This document shows, piece by piece, positions 8,740-16,180 of a stretch of DNA of 42,780 nt; positions within the stretch are counted from its first letter, which is position 1, and the number at the start of each line of letters is the position of its first letter. The stretch comes from Microcaldota archaeon. GTDB taxonomy: Archaea > Micrarchaeota > Micrarchaeia > Micrarchaeales > Micrarchaeaceae. The stretch lies in the NCBI GenBank assembly GCA_021827995.1, contig JAKATK010000005.1, positions 1 through 42,780 of the forward strand, in the 5' to 3' direction. The notes below the pieces were generated by a model. That model saw only the letters and a list, made by a program, of their open reading frames with translations, did not search any database and was not told where the DNA came from. Position numbers and translations under genes: made by a program.

Positions 8740-9318
8740 ATGGCACCGCCACTGGTGCTGCTATTTGTAGCGGCAATTCCGGTCGCTTACCTTATAGCCA
8801 TAATTTTCGGCAGGACGCGCCTGGGTTTCAGGCTCACAGTGCGCCTCAACTTGCTTATCACGACCCACTTCGATTCGCTTCTCGCAGTGTTCTTAATCGT
8901 GGCCGGCTCCATGATAATCATTATCAGCCTGCTATCGCATAACCTCGGCTCCCTCCTCTTGGCCCCGTTTGGGATTGGCTTGGTCTACCTCGGAATCAGG
9001 TCAGCGGCGACTGTCATGGCCTACGGCGAGCTGGGCAGCATCAGAACGGAAGAGCTTTATGAGTGGTATAAGATTCACTATGGCGACGCAGGAAGGAGTC
9101 TTGCCACAAGCAAGCGCATTAATTGGCAGGACATGAACCAGTACTACGATGCGCTGGGCCTAAGGCCGGGATCCACTAGGGCGCAAATCAGGAGGGCCTA
9201 CAGGCGCCTCGCCCTGAGGTACCATCCAGACGTCAACAAGGAGCCAGGGGCCGAGGAGCGCTTCAAGAGCATAAACGAGGCTTATGGGCGCCTTATGGAG
9301 GAGGCGGATGCAGAGTAG
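8740..9318 (+). CDS. Membrane-anchored J-domain (DnaJ-like) protein
   Basis: The 192-residue protein has N-terminal TM helices (about residues 3-23, 45-66 and 70-90), a linker, and a C-terminal J-domain at about 133-188 containing [28 protein letters not shown] with the HPD triad at 162-164, and [12 protein letters not shown]-domains stimulate Hsp70 ATPases; here the domain would face the cytoplasm at the membrane. No DnaK is in the window. CTTTAAA at 8712-8718 lies 25-26 bp before the ATG, predicting a leaderless mRNA. Confidence 0.88.
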   Translation: MAPPLVLLFVAAIPVAYLIAIIFGRTRLGFRLTVRLNLLITTHFDSLLAVFLIVAGSMIIIISLLSHNLGSLLLAPFGIGLVYLGIRSAATVMAYGELGSIRTEELYEWYKIHYGDAGRSLATSKRINWQDMNQYYDALGLRPGSTRAQIRRAYRRLALRYHPDVNKEPGAEERFKSINEAYGRLMEEADAE

Positions 9319-9389
9319 GCACAGTGTGTTAGTGCACTGCCACCAAAACCATTTTTTATCTTGCCATAGAATAGTTACTCGGTAATGTT

Positions 9390-10127
9390 ATGAAGTTCTT
9401 CGTAGACACGGCAAGCATACCTATGATAGAGAAGTTCATGGACATGGGCGTCGTCGATGGAGTGACGACCAATCCCACGCACCTGTCTAAGGAGGGTGTG
9501 AATCCGGTAGAGCAGGCAAAGAGGATACTCGAGCTTGTCAAGGGACCGGTCAGCGTTGAGGTCATAGCCACTGACTATGCCACAATGGTCAACGAGGCTA
9601 GGGCTATAGCAGGCCTGGGCAGCAACGCCGTGGTTAAGATACCGATGACGCATGACGGTATGCACGCGGTGCGGACGCTCTCATCAGAGGGCATAAAGAC
9701 TAACGTCACGCTGGTCTTCTCGGCTACGCAGGCGCTAATAGCTGCGAAGGCCGGGGCCACGTACGTGAGCCCCTTCATAGGCAGGCTCGATGACGCAGGC
9801 GAGAACGGGATAGCGCTTATAGGCGACGTGGTGCAGATCTTCAGGAACTACGCCTTCGAGACCAAGGTCCTCGTGGCCAGCGTCAGGCACCCGATACACG
9901 TCATAGAGGCAGCTAAGATGGGCGCGGATGTGGCAACGCTGCCGCCAGACGTGTTGGACAAGATGTTCATGCACCCGCTCACTGATGTGGGCCTCAAGCG
10001 CTTCCTGGACGACTGGAGTAAGCTCTCCGGCAAGTACGGCGATGTCTTCAGGGAGCTGGGCGCGCAGGGAGCGGCAAAGTACGAGGGGCACATGGCACCA
10101 AAGACCAAGCGTGCGCCGCAGGGCTGA
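9390..10127 (+). CDS. tal: Transaldolase / fructose-6-phosphate aldolase family
   Basis: The 245-residue product matches the short TalC/MipB/FSA subfamily: MKFFVDTASI start, GVTTNPTHLSKEG, the Schiff-base lysine K83 in VVKIPMT, TLVFSATQALIAAKAGATYVSPFIGRLDD, and a C-terminal helix region. It exchanges dihydroxyacetone units between sugar phosphates, a non-oxidative pentose-phosphate step that yields ribose precursors. TTTTTTAT at 9352-9359 predicts a start site near 9382. The nucleotidyltransferase gene follows after 16 bp, so the pair is likely co-transcribed. Confidence 0.93.
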   Translation: MKFFVDTASIPMIEKFMDMGVVDGVTTNPTHLSKEGVNPVEQAKRILELVKGPVSVEVIATDYATMVNEARAIAGLGSNAVVKIPMTHDGMHAVRTLSSEGIKTNVTLVFSATQALIAAKAGATYVSPFIGRLDDAGENGIALIGDVVQIFRNYAFETKVLVASVRHPIHVIEAAKMGADVATLPPDVLDKMFMHPLTDVGLKRFLDDWSKLSGKYGDVFRELGAQGAAKYEGHMAPKTKRAPQG

Positions 10128-10143
10128 TACCGCAGCTGGTTCG

Positions 10144-10929
10144 ATGCTGGTACCATCGGTTGGACTCATACTGGCTGGTGGCGAGGGTACAAGGCTCAGG
10201 CCGCTGACTTACAAGACGCCGAAGCCGCTCATAGAGCTGGCAGGCAGGCCGCTCATTGACTACCCGATAATGGAGCTCGCGCGCCAAGGCGTAAAGCGCA
10301 TAGTTGTATCGGTTGGCTACAGAGCGGACGACATAATCGGTTATCTGGGCGGCGCTGGAGGGCGCTTGGGCGTCGAGATCGAGTGTCTGCGTGAGAGCAG
10401 GGCGCTGGGCACCGGCGGAGCGATAAAGTTCGCGCTCGGCAGGCTGGGCCGCAACGACTTCGTGACGGCCAACTCAGACACCATCTTCAAGTTCGACCTG
10501 CACGGCATGTACCGCGTTCATGTGCGCACCGGGGCCGCGGTCACGATAGCCACAGTGCACGCCGAGGATGTCACTGGCTCAGGCGTTGTCGAGGTCAATG
10601 GCGACAGTGTGACCAGCTTCGTGGAAAAGCCGGATCCGTCGCGCTACAGAGGCGGCCTGATAAACGCAGGTGTATACATAGTGAGCGGTGGCGTGCGCGA
10701 CATGATGCCGAACGCGGAAAAGTTCTCATTCGAACGTGACTTCCTGCAGGAGGCCGCGGCCAAGGGGCAGGTATCCGCTTACCCGATTGACACATTCTAC
10801 ACGGTCAATGACATGGAACAGTACACCAGGGTAAGCGCCATGCTGGGCGGCACCGCAGCGCCAGGCTACGGCACTGATCACAGCTATGGGCATACTTCAC
10901 ATAAAAGTGAACCCAGAGAAAACCCTTAA
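10144..10929 (+). CDS. Sugar-phosphate nucleotidyltransferase (GlmU/RmlA/ManC-type)
   Basis: The longest frame opens at 9928 inside the transaldolase gene, but its first 72 codons are an out-of-frame shadow with no family similarity. ATG 10144 starts directly before VGLILAGGEGTRLRP, the nucleotide-binding signature. The 261-residue product continues with TYKTPKPLIELAGRPLIDY, GTGGAIKFAL, the metal-binding region NSDTIF, FVEKPDPSRYRGGLINAGVYI and a short tail. It activates a hexose-1-phosphate with NTP; glucose-thymidylyl- and mannose-guanylyltransferase activities cannot be separated by eye. It has no C-terminal hexapeptide domain. A product would supply the glycosyltransferases nearby (inference). 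Confidence 0.9.
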   Translation: MLVPSVGLILAGGEGTRLRPLTYKTPKPLIELAGRPLIDYPIMELARQGVKRIVVSVGYRADDIIGYLGGAGGRLGVEIECLRESRALGTGGAIKFALGRLGRNDFVTANSDTIFKFDLHGMYRVHVRTGAAVTIATVHAEDVTGSGVVEVNGDSVTSFVEKPDPSRYRGGLINAGVYIVSGGVRDMMPNAEKFSFERDFLQEAAAKGQVSAYPIDTFYTVNDMEQYTRVSAMLGGTAAPGYGTDHSYGHTSHKSEPRENP

Positions 10930-10965
10930 AAGCCTGCTTTTTTTCAGTATCCACGGTGTATAGAG

Positions 10966-11415
10966 ATGCCTAGAGGACCAAGAATGATGGGAGTAGAGAC
11001 GCATAAGGGACCAGACATACCTGCCTTCGCACTGCAGTTCATCGGCAGCCTCTTCCTGCTGACCGTTGCTGCTATGCTTTGGGGCACGGCTGGAGGCACT
11101 ACTGTGGTGACCGCGTCATCGGCCTACACTACAGGCGGAGCCTTCTGGTATCCTGTATTCGTAGGAATGGCACTGCTGGGCTCGATAGCGCTGCTGATAA
11201 GCAGCTTCGCGTCCCTGACAGCCATGAAGAGCTTCTCGTCAGGCGGCTCCATGACCGCTGCGCTGGCTGCGAGCTTCTCACTGCTCGTACTGACCATGCC
11301 TACGGCCGTACAGACCAATAGCACGTACTTCATACTGTCGCTGGCCGGCTTCATCCTAGCGTTCGTAGGCAGCGGCATCGGGTACAGGCACCTGAGCGAG
11401 CTCATAGGGAGGTAA
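10966..11415 (+). CDS. Four-TM membrane protein, unknown function
   Basis: Not recognised. The 149-residue product has a short N-terminal hydrophilic segment (MPRGPRMMGVETHKGPDIP) and four hydrophobic helices, at about residues 21-42, 58-82, 92-112 and 120-140, with no conserved charged residues inside them. CTTAAAA at 10925-10931 predicts transcription from about 10955 and an 11-nt leader. A strong GC hairpin follows the gene at 11444-11490. It is a genuine gene by promoter spacing, codon pattern and topology. Confidence 0.75.
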   Translation: MPRGPRMMGVETHKGPDIPAFALQFIGSLFLLTVAAMLWGTAGGTTVVTASSAYTTGGAFWYPVFVGMALLGSIALLISSFASLTAMKSFSSGGSMTAALAASFSLLVLTMPTAVQTNSTYFILSLAGFILAFVGSGIGYRHLSELIGR

Positions 11416-11443
11416 GCGCAGGGCCTTGTTTCATTTTCCAGAG

Positions 11444-11490
11444 CCCCCGGCAGATGCGCGCCGCGCAGGCGCGCTTCATGGCCGGAGGGG
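11444..11490 (+). terminator. Two-tier GC hairpin downstream of the four-TM gene
   Basis: GCGCGCC (11456-11462) and GGCGCGC (11468-11474) pair perfectly around a 5-nt loop. Outside them CCCC plus CGGC (11444-11451) can pair with GCCG plus GGGG (11481-11490), leaving two bulged bases. T-rich sequence follows (11491-11502), so this looks like a terminator, although it could also be a small RNA. Confidence 0.5.
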
Positions 11491-11545
11491 TTTCTTATTT
11501 TAATCTTGTCGTATCAACAGTCTTGATTCTTCCAGGTGCGTTCAC

Positions 11546-12073
11546 GTGATAGAGGAGTTCGACGGCAAGAGGCCGAGGGTACACCAGACAGCGTTCATAG
11601 CAAAGACCGCGGAGATAGTGGGCGACGTTGAGATAGGTGAGAACTCGAGCGTGTGGAACGGCGCAGTGCTAAGGGGCGACCTGCACTACATAAGGGTCGG
11701 CAAGAACACCAGCGTGCAGGACAACTGCGTCCTGCACGGCACGCTGGACAAGTACCCGACGATAGTGGGCGACAACGTGTCGATAGGGCACAACGCCATA
11801 GTGCACGGCTGCGTGGTGGGCGACAACTGCCTGATAGGCATGGGCTCGATAGTGCTGGAGAACGTAGAGATAGGCGAGTGGTGCATAATAGGCGCCGGTG
11901 CCGTCGTGCCAGAGGGCGCCAGGATACCGAGCAACAGCATAGTCATGGGCGTGCCGGCCAAGGTGGTCAAGAGAGTTACTGAAGAGCACAAGAAGCGCAT
12001 GAGCGACAACTGGAAGATATACGTCAAGCTCAAGGACAAGTACATGAGCGCAATGAATGGGCGTAAACGCTAG
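11546..12073 (+). CDS. Gamma-carbonic-anhydrase-like left-handed beta-helix protein
   Basis: Starts at GTG 11546. The 175-residue product is a run of hexapeptide repeats (IVGDVEIGENSSVWNGAVLRGD and onward) closed by a C-terminal helix. Residues matching the gamma-CA site are present: R43 and D45, Q58, and zinc-ligand histidines H64 (VLHGT), H82 (IGHNA) and H87 (IVHGC). The family includes true carbonic anhydrases (Cam) and acyltransferase-like relatives (PaaY/CaiE), which share these histidines, so enzymatic activity is probable but not certain. Upstream TATTTTAAT near 11496-11504 predicts a start site near 11528. Confidence 0.88.
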   Translation: MIEEFDGKRPRVHQTAFIAKTAEIVGDVEIGENSSVWNGAVLRGDLHYIRVGKNTSVQDNCVLHGTLDKYPTIVGDNVSIGHNAIVHGCVVGDNCLIGMGSIVLENVEIGEWCIIGAGAVVPEGARIPSNSIVMGVPAKVVKRVTEEHKKRMSDNWKIYVKLKDKYMSAMNGRKR

Positions 12074-12082
12074 GGCGCGGCG

Positions 12083-12508
12083 CTAGGACGGCCCTTCTAT
12101 CCTGCTGCGGCCGTAGTTGTATGCGCGCCTAGTGACTAGGAACGAGACCGCAATCGATGATACCGCGTTGGCGGCTATGAACGCTATGTAGCGACCGCTG
12201 GCGAAGCGCACGGAACCGAACTGCCTAAGCAGGAAGGAGAAGAAGTTCAGGCTTGAGAGAAAGACTGGCAGGTCCGCTCTCAGGAAGCCAGCCTCGTACG
12301 CGACCATGTCGACTATCAGGAAGACCATTGCAGCTATGCCTATGTACGCTGCCGCCTGGCCAAGGTATGGCCCGTACTTGCCGGCTCCCCTGGGCGCGTG
12401 CCTCTTCATCAGGGCCATGTTGTAGCCGCTGGTGTAGGCCGTCCAGACGGAGAATGTGAGGTAGCCGATCAGCACGGACACCTCGACGATGGAGAATGAG
12501 GTTACCAT
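12083..12508 (-). CDS. Four-TM membrane protein, unknown function
   Basis: Not recognised. The 141-residue product has hydrophobic segments at about residues 7-24, 52-72, 82-95 and 105-126, a basic loop (MKRHAPRGAGKYGPYLG), and a C-terminal basic tail. TTTTAAA at 12533-12539 lies 27-28 bp before the ATG, which predicts a leaderless mRNA. It converges on the carbonic-anhydrase-like gene with only 9 bp between the stops. Confidence 0.7.
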   Translation of the reverse strand: MVTSFSIVEVSVLIGYLTFSVWTAYTSGYNMALMKRHAPRGAGKYGPYLGQAAAYIGIAAMVFLIVDMVAYEAGFLRADLPVFLSSLNFFSFLLRQFGSVRFASGRYIAFIAANAVSSIAVSFLVTRRAYNYGRSRIEGPS

Positions 12509-12557
12509 CGAAGCGTTTATTCATGAACAAAATTTAAAATACGCGCAGATGCGCTCG

Positions 12558-13517
12558 TCAGGTGAGCCTGAGGCTTATGCCGAGCTTCCTCGACAGGTTC
12601 TCCAGGTCCTGCGCGACGTAGTAGAAGGCCATCCAGGACCAGCGGCCCCAGCGTTTCATGCCGAAGCTCTTTATGCGCTCTATCGCGGCGCGGCCGTTCC
12701 TAGGTTCCCTGCCGAAGAAGAGCTTGCCGAAGATGTCGGCCGACCAGACGTCTATCGGGAAGCCGCCATGCGGGCTGACGATGTCCGAGGAGTAGTCGCC
12801 TATGCCTGGGAGGCCCATGAGAAGCCTCTTTGCATCTGCCGGGCCCATCGCTTTGAGCTCTTCTACGCTTGGGAACGGCTCAGATGCGAGCCTCTTTGAT
12901 AGCGCAGAGATGAACTTGGCTCGGTAGCCCAGCTTGCACGACTCAGCAAGTTGCTGCGGCGTGAACGCGGCCAGCCTCTTAGGCGTGGGCCAGAACATGA
13001 CGCGCCTCCCGTCGAAGACCGCGGCCTCGCCGTATCTTTTTATCATGCACTCCATCATGGCGTTGCTTCTTGGCATGCTCGTCATCTGCAGCGATATGGC
13101 GAGCAGCGCGCCGGAGAAGACGTCGCCCATGTCGGTGTCGTGCATGCCGTAGAGGTCGCTGACGACGTGCTTAAGTATCTGGTCGTTTCGCGCCATCGCG
13201 TAGAACGGTCCCAGGTCCTCGTCGAAGCCGAGCCGGCTGTTTAAGGCCGATGCCACGTGCTCGCGCTCGTAGGCGGAAAGCGCCTCTCTTGAGGATAGGG
13301 ACACGCGGATTCGCGGACTCTCCACCGTGCCCAGATTGGAAAGCCGAACTCCGATGAGAGTACCTCCTACGCGGAGGGCGCTCCAAAGCGTGCTATCAGC
13401 ATAAACCTCGAACGGCGTGAACAGAGGCCACCCGGCGGGCTTCCTTACGGTAAGCCTGAAATCGTACGGCGGGATCGGCCTGGCGGTATAGGCGAAGCGC
13501 GAACCGAGCTCTGTCAT
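12558..13517 (-). CDS. HhH-GPD DNA glycosylase, AlkA/OGG1-like
   Basis: The frame opens at GTG 13526, but a TATA element at 13542-13550 predicts transcription from about 13518, so ATG 13517 (MTELGSRFAYT) is preferred. The 319-residue protein has an N-terminal beta domain of AlkA/OGG type, then the helical domain with LGYRAKFISALSKRL, helix-hairpin-helix LMGLPGIGDYSSDIV and the catalytic Asp in FPIDVWSADIF. K in DAKRLLMGLPGIG is near the position of the OGG1 catalytic lysine, so a bifunctional enzyme is possible. The family removes alkylated or oxidised bases. Substrate cannot be told from sequence alone. Confidence 0.87.
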   Translation of the reverse strand: MTELGSRFAYTARPIPPYDFRLTVRKPAGWPLFTPFEVYADSTLWSALRVGGTLIGVRLSNLGTVESPRIRVSLSSREALSAYEREHVASALNSRLGFDEDLGPFYAMARNDQILKHVVSDLYGMHDTDMGDVFSGALLAISLQMTSMPRSNAMMECMIKRYGEAAVFDGRRVMFWPTPKRLAAFTPQQLAESCKLGYRAKFISALSKRLASEPFPSVEELKAMGPADAKRLLMGLPGIGDYSSDIVSPHGGFPIDVWSADIFGKLFFGREPRNGRAAIERIKSFGMKRWGRWSWMAFYYVAQDLENLSRKLGISLRLT

Positions 13518-13540
13518 AAAGCCCACGAGTTATGTAGCGG

Positions 13541-13550
13541 TTATAAAATA
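13541..13550. promoter_or_regulatory. Single TATA box shared by two divergent genes
   Basis: TATAAAATA (13542-13550) is nearly symmetrical. Read rightwards it predicts transcription from about 13572, ahead of the CAP-domain gene; read leftwards it predicts about 13518, at ATG 13517 of the glycosylase. No second TATA-like element is seen in the short intergenic space. Confidence 0.5.
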
Positions 13551-13607
13551 TTGAGATTGCTATTAAAACACTGCGCAGAGGTTCGTGAAGAAACAGGAGT
13601 GGTACTG

Positions 13608-14693
13608 GTGGGCTCAATCATCAATGCATTGCTCATTGCGCTTTCGCTGATAGTGCTAGTCGCGCTGGTACTCATCATAGCTGGCGTGACAAGCCTGGGC
13701 CAATTGAGCGATTACGTAGCATCAGCAATAAACTCGACGAGCGGGATGCTACTGACGAGCACGGTACCGCCTTACGAACCGACCATCGGGCAGGGCCAGA
13801 ACTTCACCTACAACTACAGCGACGCGTACCTTTACAACTACACTTTAGGCCTGATAAACAAGGACAGGGCGAACTACAGCGTGCCGCCGGTCACGCTCTC
13901 TAGCGAGCCGTCAGGCCAGCAGCACGCGGACAGCATGCTGGAGAACGGCTACTTCAGCCACTGGGACATCTACGGCATGAAGCCATACATGCGGTACACG
14001 CTAGTGGGCGGCAACGGCTCGGTCGAAGAGAACATAGCTTACAGGTCAAGCGAGCTGTGCGGCGTACTTGGCTGCAGGGGCAACATCAACGTCACGAGCG
14101 CGCTCGCGCAGATGGAGTACAGCATGATGTACAACGACTCCGCGGAACACTGGCTGCACAGGTACAACATACTGAACGCGAACCACACAGGAGTCAGTAT
14201 AGGGATAGCGTACAACTCCAGTTCGGTATACCTAGTCGAGGACTTTGTCGACAACTATATCTCGTGGAGGGGCGGCACGCCCGGGATGCAGAACGGCTAC
14301 GTGTACCTAGAGGGCAGCGTGAAGAATGGCTATTCGCTCAACAACGTGTTGGTATCGTATGACGCGCCCGTAGCGAACCTCACGCCGGCGCAGCTGGGCA
14401 TGGCGCCGTACAATGATGGGTACAGCTACGGCAGCGTCGTGGCTGGCGTGGCGCAGAGCAGCAATGAATACTACCAGAACTTGACCACGATAGTGGCGAC
14501 AGCCTACTCGGTCAAGGGCCAGAGTTTTGACGTTGCGTTCAATGTCAGCAACCTGATCAGCGAATACCACGCCGGTGAATACACGATTGAGATGTGGCTC
14601 GAGCCCAGCGGCACATCGGCAGCTTTCCTCGCCGCGACGCACACGTTTTTCATAAACTCCAGCGGCTCGCAGTTCACGCCTACAAACGTTTAA
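13608..14693 (+). CDS. CAP/SCP-domain (PR-1-like) surface protein
   Basis: The frame extends up to TTG 13551, but the TATA box places transcription at about 13572. GGAG at 13596-13599 lies 8 nt before GTG 13608, giving MGSIINALLIALSLIVLVALV, an N-terminal signal-anchor helix. The exported part contains a CAP domain (about residues 55-220) with NYTLGLINKDRANYS, GQQHADSMLENGYFSHWDIYG, VEENIAY and the closing strand YLVEDFVDN, including the His and Glu expected of the CAP cavity. A beta-rich C-terminal domain follows, ending in FINSSGSQF. CAP proteins act outside the cell, with diverse roles; none can be assigned here. Confidence 0.85.
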   Translation: MGSIINALLIALSLIVLVALVLIIAGVTSLGQLSDYVASAINSTSGMLLTSTVPPYEPTIGQGQNFTYNYSDAYLYNYTLGLINKDRANYSVPPVTLSSEPSGQQHADSMLENGYFSHWDIYGMKPYMRYTLVGGNGSVEENIAYRSSELCGVLGCRGNINVTSALAQMEYSMMYNDSAEHWLHRYNILNANHTGVSIGIAYNSSSVYLVEDFVDNYISWRGGTPGMQNGYVYLEGSVKNGYSLNNVLVSYDAPVANLTPAQLGMAPYNDGYSYGSVVAGVAQSSNEYYQNLTTIVATAYSVKGQSFDVAFNVSNLISEYHAGEYTIEMWLEPSGTSAAFLAATHTFFINSSGSQFTPTNV

Positions 14694-14740
14694 TATGCTG
14701 TTCGGTGCGCGTGACACGCTAGTACGAAACAACAAGAGAG

Positions 14741-15232
14741 ATGGCGATTGGCGTGGGCGTTAGTAGTAAGCTTGTGCTGGCGCTTGCAATTGTTTGCGCT
14801 GCCGCGCTTCTTGCAGGGATCTTATTTGAATACGGTCCAGTCAATGCTGGTCACGCCGGGGTCTTCAACCCCTCATTCTTCGGCTATGGAAAGGTGAACA
14901 TTTCTAACCAAACATATCGCGTACTGCTCGCCACAAATCAGACACAACAGCTTGACGGCCTTATGTATGCTACGGAAGCAGACCTGCAGGGATTAAACGT
15001 GAGCGGCATGATGTTTGTGTTCCAGAGAAGCGCAGACGAGTGCTTCTGGATGAGCGACACGCGGATACCCTTGAGGCAGGCCTGGATAGAGTCCAACGTA
15101 ATAGTATATGTTTACAGCGCGACGCCGTATTCTACCGCTTCCAAATGCTACAACGGCGACGAGGTGTTGGAGGTACCAGCCGGTTCTAACGTACCGGTGA
15201 ATGTGGGAGAGGTTATTAGGTTGGGTGATTGA
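14741..15232 (+). CDS. Secreted DUF192 protein
   Basis: The 163-residue protein has an N-terminal signal or anchor (SSKLVLALAIVCAAALLAGILF) and a DUF192 domain at about 55-160: QQLDGLMYATEADLQGLNVSGMMFVF, the strongly conserved FWMSDTRIPL-QAW, and GDEVLEVPAGS. DUF192 is a small beta-rich exported domain of unknown biochemical role. TTTAATAT at 14689-14696 predicts transcription near 14719. It follows the CAP gene in the same direction but has its own TATA box. Confidence 0.88.
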   Translation: MAIGVGVSSKLVLALAIVCAAALLAGILFEYGPVNAGHAGVFNPSFFGYGKVNISNQTYRVLLATNQTQQLDGLMYATEADLQGLNVSGMMFVFQRSADECFWMSDTRIPLRQAWIESNVIVYVYSATPYSTASKCYNGDEVLEVPAGSNVPVNVGEVIRLGD

Positions 15233-15260
15233 TGCCACTAAGCAATCTGCCGTTGCAGCA

Positions 15261-15334
15261 CGCCCTTGGCGGGATTTGAACCCGCATCGCAGGCTCCGGA
15301 AGCCCACGTTCTGTCCAAGTTATACTACAAGGGC
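15261..15334 (-). tRNA. tRNA-Arg (anticodon CCG)
   Basis: The minus strand folds as a cloverleaf: acceptor GCCCTTG/CAAGGGC, anticodon arm TGGGC-TTCCGGA-GCCTG with CCG at 34-36, T arm GCGGG-TTCAAAT-CCCGC, discriminator G, no encoded CCA. The D stem GTAT/GAAC contains an A12-A23 mismatch, shared with the second tRNA-Arg. The nearest TATA-like element (15391-15400) would leave a leader of about 34 nt. Confidence 0.93.
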
Positions 15335-15659
15335 GCCATGCGCTGTTTGCCGTTCGGCTCGATGTTTTCGCACTCCGGGTTCGCTTCTAGATTATTTAGG
15401 CATAAGCTTTTTAGGCATCCGCCCAATATTGACCCCAATGGTCCGTCGTGGCGTCCAATCGCCTTGGCGGCTGGCTAGAGGCCTTGGCGCCAGCATTGAA
15501 TCTTCGGCGTATATGATGCTTGACGCCTTAAGGTTTTCATGCGGCATCGTGGATAGTTGATGCAATCTTGGGGCATTTCTATGGACAACAGGTAAATTAA
15601 GCCATCTTATAATAACTTATATTTATGCACTGCATAAAGTAACGGAGAAAAGTGATATA
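15335..15659. other. Intergenic stretch between tRNA-Arg(CCG) and the cold-shock gene
   Basis: No convincing gene. It contains the probable tRNA promoter (TAAATAATC on the minus strand, 15391-15400) and, at its right end, TATA-like sequence for the cold-shock gene (15606-15626) with GGAG at 15644-15647. A weak nested stem (GGCG/CGCC outside AGCAT/ATGCT, about 15486-15527) lies in the middle. Short ORFs here run through the tRNA antisense and are not credible. Confidence 0.5.
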
Positions 15660-15851
15660 ATGAAGGGAAAAGTGAAAATGTTCAATGCGGCCCGCGGTTT
15701 TGGATTCATAACGGGCGACGACGGCAAGGACGTGTACGTGCATACCTCCGCGATTGAGGGCGGTGCTGCGCTGGCGGTGGGCGATGCCGTCGAGTACGAG
15801 GTCGAAGCTGGGGATCGTGGACCACGCGCAAAGAACGTAAAGAAGCTCTGA
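15660..15851 (+). CDS. Cold-shock-domain (CspA-like) nucleic-acid-binding protein
   Basis: The 63-residue product is a single cold-shock domain of ordinary length: [20 protein letters not shown] with the RNP-1-like [14 protein letters not shown] as RNP-2, and a closing strand [10 protein letters not shown]. Such OB-fold proteins bind single-stranded RNA or DNA and melt RNA structure. TATA-like sequences at 15606-15613 and 15616-15626, and GGAG at 15644-15647, support the ATG at 15660. CspA-type proteins occur in only part of the archaea, so its presence is notable; transfer from bacteria somewhere in its history is an inference. Confidence 0.93.
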   Translation: MKGKVKMFNAARGFGFITGDDGKDVYVHTSAIEGGAALAVGDAVEYEVEAGDRGPRAKNVKKL

Positions 15852-15896
15852 AACAATCCTTTGGAGCATTGCGGCATCCTGGATCTAAGAGGCTAG

Positions 15897-15973
15897 AGCG
15901 TGAGCTAGCGAGCTGAATGGTGCCACGCTGCCGGCGACTCTAAAGCCCGCTAATCCTAGCCGCATAGGATTGG
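15897..15973. other. Two hairpins downstream of the cold-shock gene
   Basis: AGCGTG (15897-15902) can pair with CACGCT (15924-15929), and AATCCTA (15952-15958) pairs perfectly with TAGGATT (15965-15971) around a 6-nt loop, extendable to 9 bp. The 208 bp between the cold-shock gene and the next tRNA holds no ORF. The structures may be a 3' UTR, a terminator, or a small RNA. Confidence 0.35.
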
Positions 15974-16059
15974 CTGGCCGAATCTTGCGGATTTGACATC
16001 GTTTAGGCAGGCGGTGCCTCGTCGATGATTTGAGCCAGCTCTGGCCAGTATTTCTTGAT

Positions 16060-16133
16060 CGCCCTTGCCGGGATTTGAACCCGGATCATAGGCTCCGCAA
16101 GCCCATGTTCTATCCAAGTTATACTACAAGGGC
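16060..16133 (-). tRNA. tRNA-Arg (anticodon GCG)
   Basis: Cloverleaf on the minus strand: acceptor GCCCTTG/CAAGGGC, anticodon arm TGGGC-TTGCGGA-GCCTA with GCG at 34-36, T arm CCGGG-TTCAAAT-CCCGG, discriminator G, no CCA. It is a close relative of the CCG isoacceptor at 15261. The TATA box at 16157-16164 is centred 27-28 bp from the 5' end, so the primary transcript may start at or next to nucleotide 1. Confidence 0.94.
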
Positions 16134-16156
16134 GCAGTACTGATTTCTATGCTGTC

Positions 16157-16165
16157 TATAAATAT
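16157..16165. promoter_or_regulatory. Single TATA box shared by tRNA-Arg and the GPT-like gene
   Basis: TATAAATAT reads as TATA in both directions. Leftwards it predicts transcription at about 16134, next to the tRNA 5' end (16133). Rightwards it predicts about 16187, which favours the second in-frame ATG (16199) of the GPT-like gene over the first (16181). Confidence 0.5.
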
Positions 16166-16180
16166 GTTGATTTACCCACT

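Noticed and set aside
9928-10143. Upstream extension of the nucleotidyltransferase frame
   Set aside because: It lies within the transaldolase gene in another frame and encodes a Cys/Trp/Arg-rich sequence; the family start is exactly at ATG 10144.
15201-15560. Plus-strand ORFs crossing the first tRNA-Arg
   Set aside because: They run antisense through the tRNA and have no protein-like composition.
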